A stretch of DNA of 64,000 nucleotides, taken from the NCBI GenBank assembly GCA_020633825.1, contig JACKCV010000004.1:1-64000 (forward strand), written 5' to 3'. Source of the DNA: Fibrobacteria bacterium (lineage in GTDB: Bacteria; Fibrobacterota; Fibrobacteria; UBA5070). Shown piece by piece: positions 32,868-41,910 of this stretch. The number at the start of each line of letters is the position of its first letter. The first letter of the stretch is position 1. The notes under the pieces are model-generated. The model searched no databases and was not told where the DNA came from. It saw only the letters and a list, made by a program, of their open reading frames with translations. Made by a program: the position numbers and the translations under genes.

Positions 32868-34024
32868 CCCCTCCTCCCGCAAACAAGCGTGCCCCCTCCG
32901 GACGTCTGTGGCCCATCCTGGCCTTGGTCATGCTGGCTCTTCTGGTGCTCCTCCTGATGCGTTCCTGCACGGAGGGGCGATTCCCCCTCTCCTCCAAGGG
33001 GCCGCAAACCGAGCAGGACTCCGCCCGTTGGGCCGATTCCCTGGCCCGCCTCGATTCGCTGCAACTTCTCGCGACCCTCCTGTCCCTCGATTCCATCGCC
33101 CTGCAGGACTCTTTGCGCCGCCTGGATTCCCTCCGAACCCGGCTCGACTCCCTCTCCCGGCTGGATTCCCTCCAGAAGGCCCGGCTCCGCGCCACCCGCC
33201 CCCTTCCCCGGGATTCCTCCCCCCGCCCCCTGCCGGTTTCGGGGCGATCGCGCCTGGACTCCCTACGCGAGCTCACCGGCGACTCCCTCCCCCCTTTCGT
33301 GTATGCCGATCCCGCACCCGGAGTGCATCCCGCACCCGTCGACGCCGCGTTCATCGTCCTGGAAAAGGGGGGGACTCCGCTCTGCGGACCGGCTCCGGAT
33401 TCGCTGGCCGTCTGCCGCGATCTGGTGCGCATCATCGATCACAAGGTCCTCTGGGTCACCGGAGAGGATTCCGTGGGCAACCGTGCCCCGATTCGACGCA
33501 TGGAATGGATCATCGACCCCGACGCGTCCCGGTGCGGCATCCGGCGCGCCCTCGTCCCCCGTCCCGACGGCTCCGAGATCTGCGTCGACGCCTATGAATA
33601 CCCCAACGACCCCTCCCGACTTCCCTCCACTTCGGTGAACTGGGAAGAAGCCTCCGCCATCTGTTCGCGACTGGGCCGACGACTGTGCCGCGCGGAGGAA
33701 TTGAAGGATGCCTGCCAAGGGCCCCAAGGCTGGTCCTTCCCGTACGGATCCAGCTACGTTCCCGGGTATTGCCAGGTTTCGGAGCGGAAGTTGGGGCGAG
33801 GTGTGGGGAAACCCGCCTGCCGATCCTGGTGGGGAGCCTACCAGCTGGTCGGCAACGCCTGGGAATGGACCTCCACCGCCAACGGATCCGGATACCTCAC
33901 CTCCGGAGGCACCTTCGAAGGCGGGCCCGACGTTCGTTGCGGCAAGACCAGCAAGAGCTTCTTCGCCCAAAACCGCTACGAGGCCGTGGGATTCCGCTGC
34001 TGCGAGGATCTCCCCGCCCGCTGA
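32864..34024 (+). CDS. Membrane-anchored protein with Leu-Asp-Ser-Leu repeats and FGE-sulfatase-type domain
   Basis: Protein of 386 residues. An N-terminal membrane anchor (WPILALVMLALLVLLLM, about 16-32) is followed by about 70 residues with a repeated LDSL pattern at seven-residue spacing (RRLDSLRTRLDSLSRLDSLQ), likely a coiled coil. The rest is a small sandwich and a C-terminal FGE-sulfatase-like domain: ICVDAYEYPND, VNWEEASAICSRLGRRLCRAEE, LVGNAWEWTS, SGGTFEGG, GFRCCED. Compared with real FGE, the two catalytic cysteines are not in place. It shares its GFRCC/GYRCC ending with the lipoprotein at 24481. Probably a cell-envelope structural or binding protein, co-transcribed with folP. Confidence 0.8.
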   Translation: MTPPPANKRAPSGRLWPILALVMLALLVLLLMRSCTEGRFPLSSKGPQTEQDSARWADSLARLDSLQLLATLLSLDSIALQDSLRRLDSLRTRLDSLSRLDSLQKARLRATRPLPRDSSPRPLPVSGRSRLDSLRELTGDSLPPFVYADPAPGVHPAPVDAAFIVLEKGGTPLCGPAPDSLAVCRDLVRIIDHKVLWVTGEDSVGNRAPIRRMEWIIDPDASRCGIRRALVPRPDGSEICVDAYEYPNDPSRLPSTSVNWEEASAICSRLGRRLCRAEELKDACQGPQGWSFPYGSSYVPGYCQVSERKLGRGVGKPACRSWWGAYQLVGNAWEWTSTANGSGYLTSGGTFEGGPDVRCGKTSKSFFAQNRYEAVGFRCCEDLPAR

Positions 34025-34034
34025 TATCGCTTCA

Positions 34035-34064
34035 CCGTCGAGGGGGTCTCCCCCCACCCGACGG
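34035..34064. terminator. Bidirectional terminator between convergent genes
   Basis: CCGTCG (34035-34040) pairs with CGACGG (34059-34064), and inside it GGGGG (34042-34046) pairs with CCCCC (34051-34055). It lies in the 47 bases between the stops at 34024 and 34072. Confidence 0.45.
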
Positions 34065-34071
34065 GAGACTG

Positions 34072-34500
34072 TCAGGTCGAGGAGGCGGCTCCCGAGGGGA
34101 TGGCGCTCTTCTTGAGGTGCTTGGCCAGGCCTTGGTCGGCCCCCGTGAAGTGGTTGAGGAGCCAATCCTTGAGGAAATACATCTCGTTCATGGTCATCAC
34201 GGTGGAGCCGTCCAGGATGCGATGACGCAATTCGCGGATTTCGTCCAGCAGCCGCACATGCTCGGCGGCGTGGGCCTCCCGGGAGGAGAACCCGGTCTCG
34301 GACATGAGGGTTTCTTCCGAACCGAAATGGAACCGGGTGTATTCGGTCAGGTCGCTGAGGGCCGCCGCGATGGATTCGGCCCCGCGTCCCAATCGCATCA
34401 TGTCGTAGATGGCGTTGATGAGCTCGAACAGGCGCTGGTGCTGCTCGTCGATCGAGCCGATGGATGTGAGGTATTCGTCTTTCCAGCGAATCAAAGCCAT
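34072..34500 (-). CDS. Bacteriohemerythrin
   Basis: Protein of 142 residues, a single hemerythrin four-helix bundle. All seven di-iron ligands are present: H21, H58, E62, H77, H81, H117 and D122 (in DEQHQRLFELIN, FHFGSEE, HAAEHVRLL and LLNHFTGAD). It binds oxygen reversibly and may store or deliver oxygen, or sense it. There is no fused signalling domain. A TATATT element (34561-34556) about 55 bases upstream and an inverted repeat spanning the predicted transcript start suggest regulated expression. Single gene, convergent with the FGE-domain gene. Confidence 0.95.
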   Translation of the reverse strand: MALIRWKDEYLTSIGSIDEQHQRLFELINAIYDMMRLGRGAESIAAALSDLTEYTRFHFGSEETLMSETGFSSREAHAAEHVRLLDEIRELRHRILDGSTVMTMNEMYFLKDWLLNHFTGADQGLAKHLKKSAIPSGAASST

Positions 34501-34514
34501 GGCATCAAACCCCC

Positions 34515-34561
34515 GATCTCGGAACCATCAACAATCAACGGATCCCGAGATCTCCAATATA
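34515..34561 (-). promoter_or_regulatory. Hemerythrin promoter with overlapping inverted repeat
   Basis: Minus-strand TATATT occupies 34561-34556, predicting transcription from about 34549. GATCTCGG (34515-34522) and CCGAGATC (34545-34552) are perfect inverted repeats 22 bases apart. The right arm covers the predicted start site, so the repeat could be an operator or a 5' hairpin. Confidence 0.4.
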
Positions 34562-34613
34562 GCCCCTACCCCCGGATCACGCACCCAAAGATGGGACGGG
34601 ACGGCCGATCCTC

Positions 34614-37103
34614 TCAGCCGTGGACCTCGCCACGCCGAACCTCCAGGGTTCCCCGCGTGACCCCCAGTTGATTCAGGGCCTTCAAGTCCTTCCACAACCC
34701 CGTTCCCGCTTGGTTTCCCGAGAGTAGATCGCGGTAGAGCCCGATGACCCGCCGGACCTCGGCGGCATCCTCGTCGAGGAATTCCAGCCGGAATCTCCCC
34801 AGCCCGGCGGCACGGAACCGCTCATGGAATTCCGCCCCCGTCTGCGCCCGGGCGTTGAAGACGGTGTTGCGGCACCCCGCATCGGCCTTCACCGGATGGC
34901 TCGCGCCCAGGTGATCGCGCAACCGCACCTCGTGGGCTTCGCAGGGGCGCCCGCAATCCCGGAAATCCTTGCCCTTGGACAAGAAGGCGCAGAACACGCA
35001 GTGCTCCATATGGAACATGGGCATGTGCTGATGGATCACCACCTCCAGCCGGGCGGGATCCCCCCCCTGGGCCAGATCGACCACCTGCTGGGCGGTGAGG
35101 TCGGCGGAGGCGGTGACATGTTCCAACCCGAATCGCTCCAGGAACCATCGAGCGGAAGGGGCGTTGGCGATGTTCAAGGAGAAGTCGCCGGCCAGACGGG
35201 TCCGACCCGAGAACCACAGGAGGTGATCCCAATTGCGCGCCAGGATCCCATCGGCTCCCGCGGCTTCCACCTGTCGCAGGATCCACTCCTCTCCCACCTT
35301 CCCCACCCGGGGAGGGGCGATCCAAACCTCTCCGGCTGACTGGGCCCGGTACCGCGCGACCGCCTGCGGGAGCTGTTTGAGGTGCTCGAAGTCCAGGAGG
35401 AGGCGATCCACGCCGGAGGCGACCGCCGCATCGATCTGGTCGAACCCCCGCACCAGCACAGACAGGGTGGCGTTCCCCGAAACGGTCCGGGGCGTGGGAT
35501 CGCTCTCCCGGATCGGGGAACGGATGGACCAACGCGGAGGACAGGCCCTTTGCTGCAACAGGTCTTCGACCACTTCGCGGCGCAGACGATTGAGTTCGCT
35601 GGCCGGCAGGGCCAGCCCCGGCCCCACGCGGGACACCAAGGCTTCCAACCGCAGCGTGGTCCCTCCCAGGCGACCGATCTGTCCTTGGAGGTACTCGGCA
35701 TCCAGGGCCTTGGATCGTGCCGGCTCGAGCAGGATGCGGGAGGTCCCGCTGGCGATCCGGCCTTGCTCGTCGGACAGTTCCAACCGCAACGGGCCGCCCG
35801 GCTCCCCCTCCACGAGGGCGCGGACCGGCCGTTCGAAGGACTCCTTCTCCCAGGTGCGCCGGATGGCCTTCTCCAGCCGAGGGTCGGAGGTCTTGAAGAC
35901 CCGCTGTCCCGGGAGAAGCTTCCGGAAATCGATCCCCCCGTCGGCGAACCGCAGCACGGTGCGGCCCGCCTCCTCCTCCACCTCCCAGACGCGCCCCCCC
36001 TCTTCGCGGGATTCGAGGTTCGCGGCCTCGAACACCACGCCGTCTCCAGGAGCCAGGTGTTCCCGCAATTCCACCAGCACTTCGTAGGACCGCACCACCA
36101 CCACGGTGGCGCACCACACGCCGCGCTTCTTGGGATACTGCGCGTGGACCAGGGTCTGGTTGTCGATTCCCGCCATCCAGCCCGTGTGCAAACCCCGCGA
36201 GAAGGCCATTTCCATCTCGTAGCGGTCGTCCGGGGAGGGCGGCGGAGCGGGGACACCCGTCGAACGCGACGCCATGGCGCGATCCACCGCCTGCCGGTAT
36301 AGGCGGGTGATGGATGCCACGTACTCGGGCTGTTTCAACCGCCCTTCGATCTTGAAGGAACGGATTCCCAGGTCGACCAGGCGCGGCACGAGTTCCAATC
36401 CCGCCAGGTCGCGCGGGCTCAGGAGATAGCGGCGATTCCCGAGGTCGACCTCATGACCGTCGGAAAGGAGGTCGTAGGGCATGCGGCAGGCCTGGGCGCA
36501 TTCCCCCCGGTTGGCCGATCGTCCGCCGAGGGCTTCCGAGGTGAGGCACTGGCCGGAATAGGCCACGCACAACGCGCCGTGGACGAACACCTCCAGGGGA
36601 AGGGGGTCCTCGGCCATCTGCTTGCGGATCTTGGCGATCTCCTCGAGGGTGTTCTCGCGGGCGAGCACCACCAGGGAGCACCCCAGCTCCCTGGCCAGGC
36701 GGGCCCCCGCGGGCGAGGCGATGGTCATCTGGGTGGAGCCGTGGATGGGGAAGTCCGGGGAGATCGCCCGGATCAGCCGACAGATTCCGACATCCTGCAC
36801 GATCGCGGCGTCCACGCCCGCGGAGATGGCGGTCCGCAGCACCTCCTCGGCGAAGGGAAGCTCGTCCTGGAACACCAGGGTGTTGAAGGTGAGGTACCCG
36901 CGCACCCCGCGCCGATGCAGGAACTCCATCAAGGCAGGCAGATCCTGTCGGGTGAAGTTCCTCGCCCTCATGCGGGCGTTGAAGGCGTCCACCCCGAAAT
37001 ACACCGCGTCCGCCCCGTTCTCCACGGCGGCGCGCACGCATTCCCAATCGCCCGCCGGAGCAAGGATCTCCGGGCGGGAGGGCGTGGTCACCGAAGCGAC
37101 CAC
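34614..37103 (-). CDS. U32-family peptidase/hydroxylase-like protein with DUF3656
   Basis: Protein of 829 residues of the U32 family, long form. The N-terminal half has EILAPAGDWECVRAAVENGADAVYFG, the U32 signature around HGALCVAYSGQCLTS, and GGRSANRGECAQACRMPY. FKIEGRLKQPEYVA and a DUF3656-type middle region follow, then a second U32-like part with CVFCAFLSKGKDFRDCGRPCE and DAGCRNTVFN. The cysteines in these places bind an Fe-S cluster in RlhA, which hydroxylates C2501 of 23S rRNA, and in related tRNA hydroxylases. An RNA-modifying role is thus more likely than proteolysis. The GTG at 37103 lies 7 bases after the barrel gene's stop with TTGAGGAA before it; ATG 37169 is an alternative. Confidence 0.88.
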   Translation of the reverse strand: MVASVTTPSRPEILAPAGDWECVRAAVENGADAVYFGVDAFNARMRARNFTRQDLPALMEFLHRRGVRGYLTFNTLVFQDELPFAEEVLRTAISAGVDAAIVQDVGICRLIRAISPDFPIHGSTQMTIASPAGARLARELGCSLVVLARENTLEEIAKIRKQMAEDPLPLEVFVHGALCVAYSGQCLTSEALGGRSANRGECAQACRMPYDLLSDGHEVDLGNRRYLLSPRDLAGLELVPRLVDLGIRSFKIEGRLKQPEYVASITRLYRQAVDRAMASRSTGVPAPPPSPDDRYEMEMAFSRGLHTGWMAGIDNQTLVHAQYPKKRGVWCATVVVVRSYEVLVELREHLAPGDGVVFEAANLESREEGGRVWEVEEEAGRTVLRFADGGIDFRKLLPGQRVFKTSDPRLEKAIRRTWEKESFERPVRALVEGEPGGPLRLELSDEQGRIASGTSRILLEPARSKALDAEYLQGQIGRLGGTTLRLEALVSRVGPGLALPASELNRLRREVVEDLLQQRACPPRWSIRSPIRESDPTPRTVSGNATLSVLVRGFDQIDAAVASGVDRLLLDFEHLKQLPQAVARYRAQSAGEVWIAPPRVGKVGEEWILRQVEAAGADGILARNWDHLLWFSGRTRLAGDFSLNIANAPSARWFLERFGLEHVTASADLTAQQVVDLAQGGDPARLEVVIHQHMPMFHMEHCVFCAFLSKGKDFRDCGRPCEAHEVRLRDHLGASHPVKADAGCRNTVFNARAQTGAEFHERFRAAGLGRFRLEFLDEDAAEVRRVIGLYRDLLSGNQAGTGLWKDLKALNQLGVTRGTLEVRRGEVHG

Positions 37104-37110
37104 ACGTTCC

Positions 37111-38703
37111 TCAAGGGGACCAACGCAACTCGGTGCGCCATCCGAACAGGTCGAAGTCTTTTCCGGCATCGGGAGCCAATGTACCCACTTGCAGGGAACC
37201 GTCGAGGCTCAGGGTCCCATCGGCAAAGCTCGCCCCGAACCCGAAGCTGAACCGGCTGAGGTCGGCTCCCATGCCCAGGTCGGGATCAAGGCCCACGGCC
37301 TCCTCCTGCCCCGCCCATCCCCGGTTGACCGCAGAGAGCGGGGAATACCCGGAGGAAGGGGCTTCATAGCCCGTGGTCACGTTCCCCAGGAAGCCGGACT
37401 GGAGGTCCCAGCCCGAGACGCTCCAGCGCTCCCAGCCCATGCGCAGTTGGTAGGCCTGGCCTTCGGGCACCTTCTCCGCCAGTGCGGGAATCAGGCGGTG
37501 GGAGAGATCGAAGCCGATCGAAACGCCTTGGTCCACATGTTCCTGGTCGGGGTGATCGTCCTTCATCCCTTTCTCGAAGGCAAGCTCCTTGGAAATCCGT
37601 CCATACTCCAGATCGGCGGACACTCCACCCTCCCAGGTGTACCGGGAACCCAGGGTGAACGCGAAGCGGCTGGTGGTCCAGCCCGTGTCGGGAAGGGCGG
37701 CCCCCTTGGCGAAGATGTCCTTGGTCCCCGGAACCGGCGCGAAGGCGTCGGTGGCCAGGGATGCGTTCTCGATCACCAGGAGCGGCCGCACCGTGTGCTC
37801 GTCGCGGACATACCGGCCCATCATGCCGACCAGGATGCGCAGGCTGTCCGACACCAGCTTGGGGAAGTCGGTGTTGACCCCGGGGTGGTCGGAGCCTTGG
37901 GCGTCGGGGCCGCCGATCAACTTCATCACCCCCATGCGGTGCACGGTCCCGAAGGTCACGTCGGCGATGCCTTCCACGGGAACATCGTCCTTGCGGAACT
38001 GGGCTCCGAGCCCGATCACGGGGAAGCGGGCGACCACGAAGCGGTGGAGCGTCTTCTGCCAACCCACCGAGGTGGTGTGCAGGAGCGTGTCCACATCCGC
38101 GGAGGCGTCGAGCCGACCGGCGAGGGTCAGGGCTTCGGCCATGTGGAAGGCCACGCCGAAGCGGGCCGCTTCCAACCCGGGCTGCCAGCGTTCCAGCGTA
38201 CCGGTGAGGCCCGTGCCGGAGGAATCCTGGGTCTGGTTGGAGGGGACTCGGGCGCGCAAGCCGATGCCGAAGGCGACCAGACGATCGGGCCCGAAGGCGG
38301 TCCCGAGGTCGAACCCCCAGCGCAGTCGTCCGGCCTCGTAGGCGCGCAGGTCCTTGAAGTCGAGTTTCTGGGAGGTCCATCCCAAGTCCAGGCGATACCC
38401 GGCCTTCCCGTCGACGCCTCCGCGCATCTGCATCGCGGCGACTTCCTGCTGGCCGGCATCCACGGAGGAATTGGAAAGGCCGAACCCGTTGGCCCCGACC
38501 CGCAATTCCAACGGCTTGTCCATTTCCCCGGGGAGAACGGCGGGTTGTCCGGAAAGTTCGAACAGGCTCCAATTGGTGGAATCGGTCCAGAAGCCGCCCA
38601 TCGCTCCCGCTCGGGCATTGCTTCCCCAACCAGCACCGGCGGGACGATCAGGGGTGGCCCAGGCGGAGAGACCTGCGGATAGAATCAGGATGGATGTTCG
38701 CAT
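37111..38703 (-). CDS. Outer-membrane beta-barrel protein
   Basis: Protein of 530 residues. A signal peptide (MRTSILILSAGLSAWA) is followed by a Gly-rich N-terminus (SNARAGAMGGFWTDSTNWSLF) typical of PorV/FadL-like barrels. The rest is alternating amphipathic strands with aromatic girdles, such as YRLDLGWTSQKLDFKD, LGSRYTWEGGVSADLEYG, RFSFGFGASFADGTLSLDGSLQVG, ending in LFGWRTELRWSP. In type IX-secreting bacteria such barrels take part in transport or sorting of surface proteins; that link is only inferred. ATG 38703 has no clear ribosome-binding site; TAACTT at 38764-38759 gives a leader of about 50 bases. The U32 gene follows after 7 bases and may be co-transcribed. Confidence 0.7.
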   Translation of the reverse strand: MRTSILILSAGLSAWATPDRPAGAGWGSNARAGAMGGFWTDSTNWSLFELSGQPAVLPGEMDKPLELRVGANGFGLSNSSVDAGQQEVAAMQMRGGVDGKAGYRLDLGWTSQKLDFKDLRAYEAGRLRWGFDLGTAFGPDRLVAFGIGLRARVPSNQTQDSSGTGLTGTLERWQPGLEAARFGVAFHMAEALTLAGRLDASADVDTLLHTTSVGWQKTLHRFVVARFPVIGLGAQFRKDDVPVEGIADVTFGTVHRMGVMKLIGGPDAQGSDHPGVNTDFPKLVSDSLRILVGMMGRYVRDEHTVRPLLVIENASLATDAFAPVPGTKDIFAKGAALPDTGWTTSRFAFTLGSRYTWEGGVSADLEYGRISKELAFEKGMKDDHPDQEHVDQGVSIGFDLSHRLIPALAEKVPEGQAYQLRMGWERWSVSGWDLQSGFLGNVTTGYEAPSSGYSPLSAVNRGWAGQEEAVGLDPDLGMGADLSRFSFGFGASFADGTLSLDGSLQVGTLAPDAGKDFDLFGWRTELRWSP

Positions 38704-38758
38704 CGACGGGTATACCCTTCGTTCAGAGGTTTGCTGTGCCGCCATTGACCCGAACGAC

Positions 38759-38764
38759 AAGTTA
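38759..38764 (-). promoter_or_regulatory. Candidate -10 element (TAACTT) of the barrel gene
   Basis: Minus-strand TAACTT, followed by G, sits 55 bases before the ATG at 38703, with TTCTTG 16 bases further upstream as a weak -35. GGGTATACCC at 38710-38719 is a perfect 10-base palindrome in the leader. Confidence 0.35.
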
Positions 38765-38879
38765 GATCGTCCATTCTCGGCAAGAATGATCACTCGAGCC
38801 CCCGGAGCAACGTTCTGTACGCCGCTGGCGCCAAAATCCCGCCTCGGCGATCCAGAAGCCCCCCCCAGCGGCCCGCGCG

Positions 38880-39365
38880 TCACATGTCGTACATCCCCCC
38901 GTCGTAGCTGGGCTCTCCCATCGCCCCACCCGGCGCATCCCCCCAGGCGTCGCCCACGATCTCCTCCACCTTTTCCGGGTCTTCCCCGGATTCCAGGCGG
39001 CGGATCGCCTCCTGCATGGCCGGGTCGTCGCCCCCTTCGCCGGTGAGTTCGGTCAGTTCGCGCATCATGCGACCCATGGCGCGTCCATCGTTTTCGTCCA
39101 TCCCCTCCATGCGCGACATGATCTCCATCATCCGCGCCTCCGTGCGCGGATCGTCCATCGGAGTTCCTCCGGTCTCCCCGGCGCCCTCCTCGCCCGAGGA
39201 GGCCTTCGGGGTGGATCGCCCCATGGCGAACCGGCTCATCTGCCGTTCCAAGGGCGCATGATCGTCGTGTTTGGGGCAGGGTGGAATCTTCTCCGGAGAG
39301 ACGGTCTTGGAGAAGAACTGGTAGACCGCATGGCAATCCCGGCAATAGAACTCGTAAATCGGCAT
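38880..39365 (-). CDS. FmdB-type zinc-ribbon protein
   Basis: Protein of 161 residues. The N-terminus MPIYEFYCRDCHAVYQFFSK and the following PPCPKHDD form an FmdB/CxxC_CxxC regulatory-type zinc ribbon (CxxC at residues 8-11; the second pair is Cys plus His-like). The rest is an acidic Met-rich helical tail (RTEARMMEIMSRMEGMDEND) with low complexity, unusual for the family, which normally ends after about 70-110 residues. Function of the family is unclear; some members are tied to amidase expression. The ATG at 39365 follows GAGGA at 8 bases. Confidence 0.8.
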   Translation of the reverse strand: MPIYEFYCRDCHAVYQFFSKTVSPEKIPPCPKHDDHAPLERQMSRFAMGRSTPKASSGEEGAGETGGTPMDDPRTEARMMEIMSRMEGMDENDGRAMGRMMRELTELTGEGGDDPAMQEAIRRLESGEDPEKVEEIVGDAWGDAPGGAMGEPSYDGGMYDM

Positions 39366-39510
39366 CGGAAGTCCTCGGGTGGAGAAGCGTGTCCTGGTTC
39401 CCGCCTCGCCTCGAGCCTGGCCACCGTGGGAAGGGCGCTGGCGGAGACGAAGGGTTCGAGGGAAGGGAGCGGGTCTCCCGCTCGCACCTCCCCTGATCCC
39501 CGGCGAGGAT

Positions 39511-39810
39511 TCAGGGAAGATCGAAATCGAGCACGAGAATGCGCTCGCAGGCCGCGCGGACCCTCTGGGCCACCGGTTGGTGCTCCGGATGGGGCGCGTA
39601 GGCTTCCAGGGCCGCCCGCGACTCGAAATCCATGGTGAAGCCGTGCGTGAAGTTTTCACGACGCTCCTCGGCCGCGAAATTCACGCCCCAAAAGGCGTTG
39701 ATCAGGCCGGGGATGCGATCCGGAAGGGCGGTGATGGCCGACCGGATGGCGGCGATCTCCCCAGGAGAGGTTTCCGGACGGATGGCGAGAAGGAGGATGT
39801 GTCGAACCAT
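39511..39810 (-). CDS. Dabb-family (stress-responsive A/B barrel) protein
   Basis: Protein of 99 residues, one ferredoxin-like Dabb domain: MVRHILLLAIRPETSPGEI, LINAFWGVNF, FTHGFTMDFESRAALEAY and HPEHQPVAQRV match the family, which dimerises into a beta-barrel. Members include plant heat-stable proteins, olivetolic acid cyclase and many bacterial proteins of unknown role. Cytosolic. Start ATG 39810 has no Shine-Dalgarno site; a TACTTT element ends 9 bases upstream. Confidence 0.88.
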   Translation of the reverse strand: MVRHILLLAIRPETSPGEIAAIRSAITALPDRIPGLINAFWGVNFAAEERRENFTHGFTMDFESRAALEAYAPHPEHQPVAQRVRAACERILVLDFDLP

Positions 39811-39819
39811 GGCGGAAAG

Positions 39820-39825
39820 AAAGTA
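39820..39825 (-). promoter_or_regulatory. Candidate leaderless -10 element (TACTTT) of the Dabb gene
   Basis: Minus-strand TACTTT ends 9 bases before the ATG at 39810. It is the same hexamer as at ftsH. Confidence 0.45.
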
Positions 39826-39894
39826 TCAATCGCGCCCGGAGCGGATTCGCCCCGGTGCCCGGGATCGGGCGGAGCCATCCACCCCGGCGCGCCT

Positions 39895-41910
39895 TCAGGG
39901 GGGCGAGACGAAGGGATGCCGACTCGCTCCGTTTTCGCCGAGGATCCGCACGACATGGAAACCCGCGGCGGGAAGAGCGATGCGAAGGGATGTCCTGCCG
40001 GTGCCGAAGATCTCGCGCGCCACCCTCCGGCGCCGGACGTCCCAGACCTCGACCACGAGCGCATCTCCGTGGTCGGCCCGTTCCAGGACCACCGCCCCGC
40101 GCCCAGCGACCACCCGCACGCGACCACTCCTGGCCGATGGCCGCGCCGTTCCGTCCGGGAGGTCCGGAAGGGAGAACACCGCGTCCCCCCCAAGGAGCTC
40201 CACATCCCGGAAGGACGCGCCCTCCAGCTCGATCCGATACCTCCCGGGGACCACGCGCAGGGCGGCTCGCCCCCCGGCGTCCAGGATGATCGTGGTGTCC
40301 AGCCCCCACTCCCGGCCCCAAAGGCGCCGCACGGAATCGACGACCGGCTTGGGCCGACGATCCACCGTCCACATCCCCGGAGACACCTCGGGGTTCATCG
40401 CATGGAGCCAATGCTGACGATCCCAGAACCCCCAGAGGTGGATCCCGTCGACGGCCGGATGCGAATAGGCCAGTCGGAGGAAACGCGAGAATTGGACGGC
40501 CTGCCCCTCCTCGTCGAAGGCCGCGACTCCCGCCCGACGTTCGTTGTCGAATTCCGTCACCCGGATCGGGAGCCCGAGGGTGGCCAGACGATCCAGCCGA
40601 GCCCCCACCAGGACGGGGTCGATGTCTTGTCCACCGAAATGCCCCTGCACCCCGATTCCGTCCACCGGGGTTCCGCGATCCAGCATGGATCGGACCTCCT
40701 GGAAGAGCGCTTCGTTGTCGTCCCCCTCGAGGTTGCCGTATTCGTTGATCCACAGCCGCGCGGTCGGATCCGCGGATCTCGCCCACCGGAACGCGGAGTC
40801 CTGCAGGGCGCGGCCTTCCGGCGCGAAGCGCGGATCGTCCTGGCAGGCGTCGAGGAAGGCGGGTTCGTGGATCGCTTCGTTCCAGACGTCGTAATCCTGG
40901 ATCCTCCCCTGGAACCGTGCCATGTCGCGCTGGATCCTCGACCGGATGTTCTCCGCGATCCGCGCGCAGGAGAGGAGGTGCGTGTCGGTCGCCCAGAAGG
41001 TATCGAATCCCCCCGCCTGGATGCCCCAGACCAGCGCGTGCGCGCGCAGGGGGATGCCCAGACTGTCTCCCCAGCGCAGGTACCGCTCGATCTGCGCCGT
41101 ATCGGGGTTTCCCTCGACGCTCTCGTATCTCGGCCATTTGAAGTCGCTTTCGACGGTGGCGGCGTTGAACAGCGAAGCCGCCGTCCGTCGGTACCACAGC
41201 TCGTCCTCCGAGGGAGGTTCCTGCCGGGAGAAGGCGATCGCGGTCCCGAAGGGGAAGGCGTGCCGGTGCAGCCGAAGATGCAACGCCTTCCCGCCTTGGG
41301 CGATTCCCGCAGAATCCCGGACCACCACGACCTGCGACACCCGGCGCAGGGAATCGATGCGTCGATCGGCCCCCTCGTACCAGGTGGTGTCCACCCACCC
41401 CAAGTCCTCGACCACCAGATCGTCGAGATCGATCCGTCCCGCTCTCGCCCCGACATGGAAAACAGCTCTCAGCGGCCCCGCGGTTTGGCGATCGGTGATC
41501 CATTCTCCTTGGAACGTCCGCCATTGCGGGGTCAGAGGAACCTCGAACCCTCCCAACTCCCGCCAATTCCGCGATCCGTCGTGGAAAGCGACGAAGATCG
41601 AAGCCGGACCACGAGCCTGGAACCGGATGGAATACCTCGACAAGGGAGCCGCGCTCCAGGGAGGGGAAGCCAGCCGCAGGGAGGATCTCCGGGACCGTCC
41701 CCGTCCCGTCGCGAGGTCGACCCGGCCGAAATGCGCCCCCTCCGGGGCGAGGGAATCGACCGCTTCGAGACGAAGCTCGCCCGAAACGACGGAGTCCTCC
41801 GTCCATACCACCCAATCCAGCGTCCCGGATTCGAATCCGGGATTGCTCCCGATGCGGTTTTCGGGTCCTGCAAGGAGGAGGGCGAAGAGGAAGAGGAAGG
41901 CGGTCGTCAT
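39895..41910 (-). CDS. GH10 endo-xylanase with N-terminal carbohydrate-binding module
   Basis: Protein of 671 residues. Signal peptide (1-14), a CBM4/9/22-type beta-sandwich (about 18-170, opening GSNPGFESGTLDW), and a GH10 catalytic barrel (about 200-530). The acid/base is E345 in DVWNEAI and the nucleophile E453 in VTEFD; HALVWG and WGFWD are further family motifs. The C-terminal 110 residues end with a module resembling a type IX sorting domain (VVEVWDVRRRRVAREI; LPAAGFHVVRILGENG). It should cut beta-1,4-xylan outside the cell. The ATG at 41910 gives the signal peptide. It is divergent from the glycogen synthase gene, and a GH8 enzyme of possible xylan specificity lies 3.7 kb away. Confidence 0.93.
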   Translation of the reverse strand: MTTAFLFLFALLLAGPENRIGSNPGFESGTLDWVVWTEDSVVSGELRLEAVDSLAPEGAHFGRVDLATGRGRSRRSSLRLASPPWSAAPLSRYSIRFQARGPASIFVAFHDGSRNWRELGGFEVPLTPQWRTFQGEWITDRQTAGPLRAVFHVGARAGRIDLDDLVVEDLGWVDTTWYEGADRRIDSLRRVSQVVVVRDSAGIAQGGKALHLRLHRHAFPFGTAIAFSRQEPPSEDELWYRRTAASLFNAATVESDFKWPRYESVEGNPDTAQIERYLRWGDSLGIPLRAHALVWGIQAGGFDTFWATDTHLLSCARIAENIRSRIQRDMARFQGRIQDYDVWNEAIHEPAFLDACQDDPRFAPEGRALQDSAFRWARSADPTARLWINEYGNLEGDDNEALFQEVRSMLDRGTPVDGIGVQGHFGGQDIDPVLVGARLDRLATLGLPIRVTEFDNERRAGVAAFDEEGQAVQFSRFLRLAYSHPAVDGIHLWGFWDRQHWLHAMNPEVSPGMWTVDRRPKPVVDSVRRLWGREWGLDTTIILDAGGRAALRVVPGRYRIELEGASFRDVELLGGDAVFSLPDLPDGTARPSARSGRVRVVAGRGAVVLERADHGDALVVEVWDVRRRRVAREIFGTGRTSLRIALPAAGFHVVRILGENGASRHPFVSPP

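Noticed and set aside
41815..41840. Palindromic TTCGAAT element resembling a tRNA T-arm, also seen near 45683
   Set aside because: Both encode the conserved NPGFESG start of a CBM in GH10 and GH8; no other tRNA features are present.
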